Of a DNA stretch of 64,000 nt, positions 61,293-64,000 are shown in pieces. The notes beneath the pieces are model-generated. The model saw only the letters and a list, made by a program, of their open reading frames with translations, made no database searches and was not told the DNA's origin. The position numbers were made by a program, and so were the translations under genes. Every line of letters begins with the position of its first letter. Position 1 is the first letter of the stretch. Source of the DNA: JACVRM01 sp963839815 (GTDB taxonomy: Bacteria > Actinomycetota > Thermoleophilia > Gaiellales > Gaiellaceae); NCBI GenBank assembly GCA_963839815.1, contig CAWIWF010000006.1:1116001-1180000 (forward strand), in the 5' to 3' direction.

Positions 61293-62630
61293 ATGACGAG
61301 CGCCGCCGCAGCCGCCCCCGGGACTCGCCTCGACGTCGAGGACGTCCTCCGGCGCGGCGGTCTCTCGCGCTTCCACAAGCGCGCCATCCTCGTCACCGGC
61401 GGCGCCTGGACGTTCGTCGCCATGGAGATCCTGCTCGTCGGCTTCGTCGCCCCGATCTTCTACGGGCTGTGGAACCTGAACGGAACCTGGCAGGGGCTTG
61501 TCAACAGCGCCGCGCTCGCCGGCTCGCTCGTCGGCAGCCTCGTGCTCGGGCGGCTTGCCGACCGGGTCGGGCGCCGCGGCATCTTCCAGGGGGCGATCCT
61601 CTGGTACGCGGTCTTCACCGCCCTGACCGCGCTCGCCTGGGGGCCGTGGTCGATCATGGCGCTGCGCTTCCTCGCCGGTCTCGGCCTGGGCGGGATGCTG
61701 GTGGTCGATCCGTCGCTCCTGGCCGAGTACCTGCCGCCGCAGCGTCGCGGGCGCCTGCTCGTCCTGCTCGACTTCTTCTGGCCGGTCGGGCTTCTGCTCG
61801 CGACCGGGCTCTCGTACGTCTTCCTCGAGTTGATCGGTGGTGACAACGCCTGGCGCTGGCTCTTCCTCGCCGCCTCGTTCCCGGCCTTCATGGCCTTCGT
61901 CGCCCGGCTGACGCTGCCGGAGAGCCCTTACTTCCTCGCCCGCAAGGGGCGGCGGCGCGAGGCGGCCGACGTACTCGAGCAGATCACCGGCGAGCGCGTC
62001 GACGAGGACACGATCGAGGCGCAGCCCGAGCAGCGCTCGTCGTTGCGCGAGGTCGTCGCGCCGGGGCTGCGCCGGACTGCGGCGATGATGCTCGCGGTCT
62101 GGATCGCGCTCAACATCTCGTACTACGGGCTCTTCCTCTGGCTGCCGTTCGAGGTCAAGCTGAGCGAGTTCGAGCTGAACGTCTACGCCGTGCTCGCGCT
62201 GTCGGCGCTGTCGCAGTTCCCCGGGTACCTGGCGGCGCTGTGGCTCGTCGAGAAGGTGGGGCGCAAGCCGACGCTCGTCACGTTCCTGCTGCTCGGCGGC
62301 GTCTCCGGGCTCGTCTTCGCGCTCGCGGACACGCGCGAGCTGTACGTCGGCGCCCTCTTCTTCGTCGGCTTCTTCAACCTCGGCGCCTGGGGCGCGGTCT
62401 ACCCGTACACGGCCGAGCTCTTTCCGACCCGGCTGCGCTCGACGGCGTTCGGCCTCGTCGAGGGGGTGGGGAAGGCGGCGGCCATCTCCGGCCCCTACAT
62501 CTTCGGCGCCCTCCGTGACTGGACGGGCGGTTCGACCTGGTCGCTGCTCTTCGTCGCCTTTGTGATGGTGGGCGGCGGGGTGGTCGCGTTCGCGCTCGGG
62601 CGCGAGACGCGCGGCGAGCGCTTCGCCTGA
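61293..62630 (+). CDS. MFS transporter, NiaP-like (probable nicotinate/nicotinamide uptake)
   Basis: A 445-residue major facilitator with 12 predicted membrane segments. Sugar-porter-type signatures: GRLADRVGRRGIFQG after TM2, RFLAGLGLGGMLVVDPSLLA, a loop LPESPYFLARKGRRREA, and FPTRLRSTAFGLVEGVGKAA. The acidic-membrane/SV2-like subfamily includes NiaP niacin transporters. The pairing with an NrtR-type regulator and a shared palindrome makes NAD-precursor uptake the best guess. Aromatic-acid transport is the alternative. Confidence 0.8.
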   Translation: MTSAAAAAPGTRLDVEDVLRRGGLSRFHKRAILVTGGAWTFVAMEILLVGFVAPIFYGLWNLNGTWQGLVNSAALAGSLVGSLVLGRLADRVGRRGIFQGAILWYAVFTALTALAWGPWSIMALRFLAGLGLGGMLVVDPSLLAEYLPPQRRGRLLVLLDFFWPVGLLLATGLSYVFLELIGGDNAWRWLFLAASFPAFMAFVARLTLPESPYFLARKGRRREAADVLEQITGERVDEDTIEAQPEQRSSLREVVAPGLRRTAAMMLAVWIALNISYYGLFLWLPFEVKLSEFELNVYAVLALSALSQFPGYLAALWLVEKVGRKPTLVTFLLLGGVSGLVFALADTRELYVGALFFVGFFNLGAWGAVYPYTAELFPTRLRSTAFGLVEGVGKAAAISGPYIFGALRDWTGGSTWSLLFVAFVMVGGGVVAFALGRETRGERFA

Positions 62631-62633
62631 CGT

Positions 62634-63584
62634 CTAGGCGGAGCTCGGCTCGGCGGCGAGCCGGCGGCGCTGCTCGCGCGCGGGCCGGGTGGCCCGGGCG
62701 GTGCCGGTGACGATCAGGGCAACGCCGACCACGATGACGGCGCCGGCGACGAGGGTGCGAAGGGCGAGCGACTCGCCGAGCAGGAGCCAGCCGAGCAGCA
62801 CCGCGACGACCGGGTTCACGAACGCGTAGGTGGCCACGAGCGACGTGGGCGCGACGCGCAGCAGCCAGCCGTAGGCGCTGAAGGCGACGATCGAGCCGAA
62901 GACGACGAGGTAGGCCCAGCCGCCGACGGAGCGGGCGCTGAGCGCGCCGACGTCTCCGAGCTCTCCGCTGAGCGCGGCGGCGACTGTGAGCACGGCGCCG
63001 CCCGCCAGCATCTGCATCGAGGCAGCGAGCAGGATCTGGGCGGGCAGCGCTGCACCGCGCGCCAGCAGCGTGCCGATGCCCCAGCTCAGCGCCGCCAGCA
63101 CCAGCGCGACCGAGCCGATCACGTCGGTCCCGCCGGTGCCGCCGAGATCGACCAGCAGAGCGATCCCGCCGAAGCCGAGGGCAAGCCCGACCACGCTGCG
63201 GCGGTCGAGGCGGCGGCCGAACACGAGCCGGTCGAGCGCGGCGATCCAGAGCGGGACCGTCGCCACGAGCAGCGCCGCGATCCCCGAGGGCACCCGCTGC
63301 TGCGCCCAGACGACGCCCCCGTTGCCGAGCGCCAGCAGCGGCGTGCCGGTCAGTGCCGCCGCCAGCCAGTTGCGGCCGGTCGGCCGCACGGCGCGCGCCG
63401 AGGTGGCGCGCATGACGACGTAGAGCAGGGCTCCTGCGGCGAGGAAGCGGGTGCCTGCGAGCAGGAGCGGAGGGATGGTCTCCAGCCCGAAGGCGATCGC
63501 CGTGTAGGTGGAGCCCCAGACGACGTAGACGATGGCGAGCCCGCCGGCGACGGCCAGGCCGCGCGTGCCCGGCGCGAGTGCCAC
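62634..63584 (-). CDS. EamA/DMT family permease (YedA-like)
   Basis: A 316-residue drug/metabolite transporter with ten predicted membrane segments in two EamA repeats. The first begins GGLAIVYVVWGSTYTAIAFG with the typical WGS; the second has LAALSWGIGTLLARG and VNPVVAVLLGWLLLGESL. Probably an exporter of amino acids or metabolites. The stop lies 3 nt from that of the convergent MFS gene. GTG start. A small membrane-protein gene precedes it. Confidence 0.87.
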   Translation of the reverse strand: MALAPGTRGLAVAGGLAIVYVVWGSTYTAIAFGLETIPPLLLAGTRFLAAGALLYVVMRATSARAVRPTGRNWLAAALTGTPLLALGNGGVVWAQQRVPSGIAALLVATVPLWIAALDRLVFGRRLDRRSVVGLALGFGGIALLVDLGGTGGTDVIGSVALVLAALSWGIGTLLARGAALPAQILLAASMQMLAGGAVLTVAAALSGELGDVGALSARSVGGWAYLVVFGSIVAFSAYGWLLRVAPTSLVATYAFVNPVVAVLLGWLLLGESLALRTLVAGAVIVVGVALIVTGTARATRPAREQRRRLAAEPSSA

Positions 63585-63591
63585 GGGCCGC

Positions 63592-63690
63592 CTAGAGCTG
63601 ACGCCCGTCGCGCCGGGAGTCTGCGCCCGCTATCAGGGCGAGCGGCCCAGTCAGGAGGAGGAAGGCGAGGATGAGGATCGTGCCGGTCAT
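63592..63690 (-). CDS. small membrane protein (32 aa)
   Basis: MTGTILILAFLLLTGPLALI then AGADSRRDGRQL-stop. One hydrophobic helix followed by a charged tail. It ends 7 nt before the EamA gene start on the same strand, suggesting co-expression and perhaps an accessory role. The frame is short, so confidence is moderate. Confidence 0.5.
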   Translation of the reverse strand: MTGTILILAFLLLTGPLALIAGADSRRDGRQL

Positions 63691-63749
63691 GCACCCAGCA
63701 TGGCTGTCGGGATCTATTACGGCAAATCGAGTATCATCTGGTATTGATC

Positions 63750-64000
63750 ATGCAGCCTGATAGATGGCATGGAGTCGAGCTGCGGCATCTTGCCGCACTC
63801 CGGGCAATTGCGGAGACCGGCACCTTCGGTCGCGCAGCGGCGTCCCTCGGCTACACCCAGTCGGCCGTCTCGCAGCAGATCGCGTCACTCGAGCGCGCCG
63901 TCGGCGAGCAGCTGATCGAGCGCCCCGGCGGGCCGAAGCCGGTGTCGCTGACCGAGGCCGGCCGGCTGCTGCTCCGCCATGCGCAAGCGATCGTCGCGCG
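63750..64000 (+). CDS. LysR family regulator, N-terminal part
   Basis: First 83 codons of a LysR-type regulator, running off the window. The HTH is VELRHLAALRAIAETGTFGR then AAASLGYTQSAVSQQIASLE, followed by the linker LIERPGGPKPVSLTEAGRLL. The upstream gap is AT-rich. It is divergent from the small membrane protein and EamA exporter genes, so it probably regulates that pair. Confidence 0.88.
   Translation, partial: MQPDRWHGVELRHLAALRAIAETGTFGRAAASLGYTQSAVSQQIASLERAVGEQLIERPGGPKPVSLTEAGRLLLRHAQAIVA

Overview
The window is a roughly 70 % GC chromosomal segment with GTG/TTG starts, many 1-4 nt stop/start overlaps and tRNA genes without encoded CCA. F420-type enzymes (a luciferase-like oxidoreductase and a PPOX protein), the actinobacterial HtpX/PspAB-PspA/PspAA set, DUF4383 and DUF1996 proteins and two RpoD-like sigma factors point to an actinobacterium. 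Thermoleophilia is my best guess, as an inference from gene content. No phage, transposase, CRISPR array or plasmid gene was seen.

Layout. 0-12 kb: the 3' end of fabF, a HAD phosphatase/flavin reductase pair, small hypothetical genes, a sigma-70 factor, superoxide dismutase with a 50-aa zinc ribbon, an F420-type oxidoreductase with an unusual M20-like protein, serS next to tRNA-Ser, a c-type cytochrome lipoprotein, and htpX-pspAB facing pspA-pspAA. 13-28 kb: a metallo-beta-lactamase protein, a secreted LolA-like protein, an O-methyltransferase, two tandem AlkZ-like (HTH_42) genes, MscS, PPOX, tRNA-Ala, an adenylate cyclase with an alpha/beta-hydrolase domain, an oxidoreductase/TetR divergon, a bicupin/VOC pair, an orphan DppB-like permease, a 1-Cys peroxiredoxin, a hydrolase and a secreted DUF1996 protein.

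29-50.6 kb is the most distinctive region. Two giant secreted subtilases with Cadherin/VCBS-like, FN3 and PKD modules run leftward. Four tandem paralogous secreted proteins (A-D) run rightward from the same divergent region. Each is built of six or seven repeats that open with an I/V-C-K motif and carry a second cysteine further on, so probably one disulfide per repeat. A-C share an upstream motif with exact internal spacing, and A-C end at strong GC hairpins. I read this as an extracellular matrix or surface-structure locus with its own proteases. I do not recognise it as a described system.

50.8-64 kb: a bL31-like zinc protein translationally coupled to a second sigma-70 factor, a ring-cleaving dioxygenase/carboxylesterase/LuxR-response-regulator operon, an SDR operon, trpB2, a haloperoxidase remnant, rsgA, an NrtR-like regulator divergent from a NiaP-like transporter with a palindrome between them, an EamA exporter, and the start of a LysR gene.

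Two window-wide signals stand out. First, a dispersed ~100-bp element with a 27-bp dyad occurs eight times, usually just past stop codons, and its stems vary with compensatory changes. Second, about 20 single-base frameshifts break otherwise well-conserved genes, including the essential serS. That suggests uncorrected indels in a long-read or metagenomic assembly more than true gene decay.
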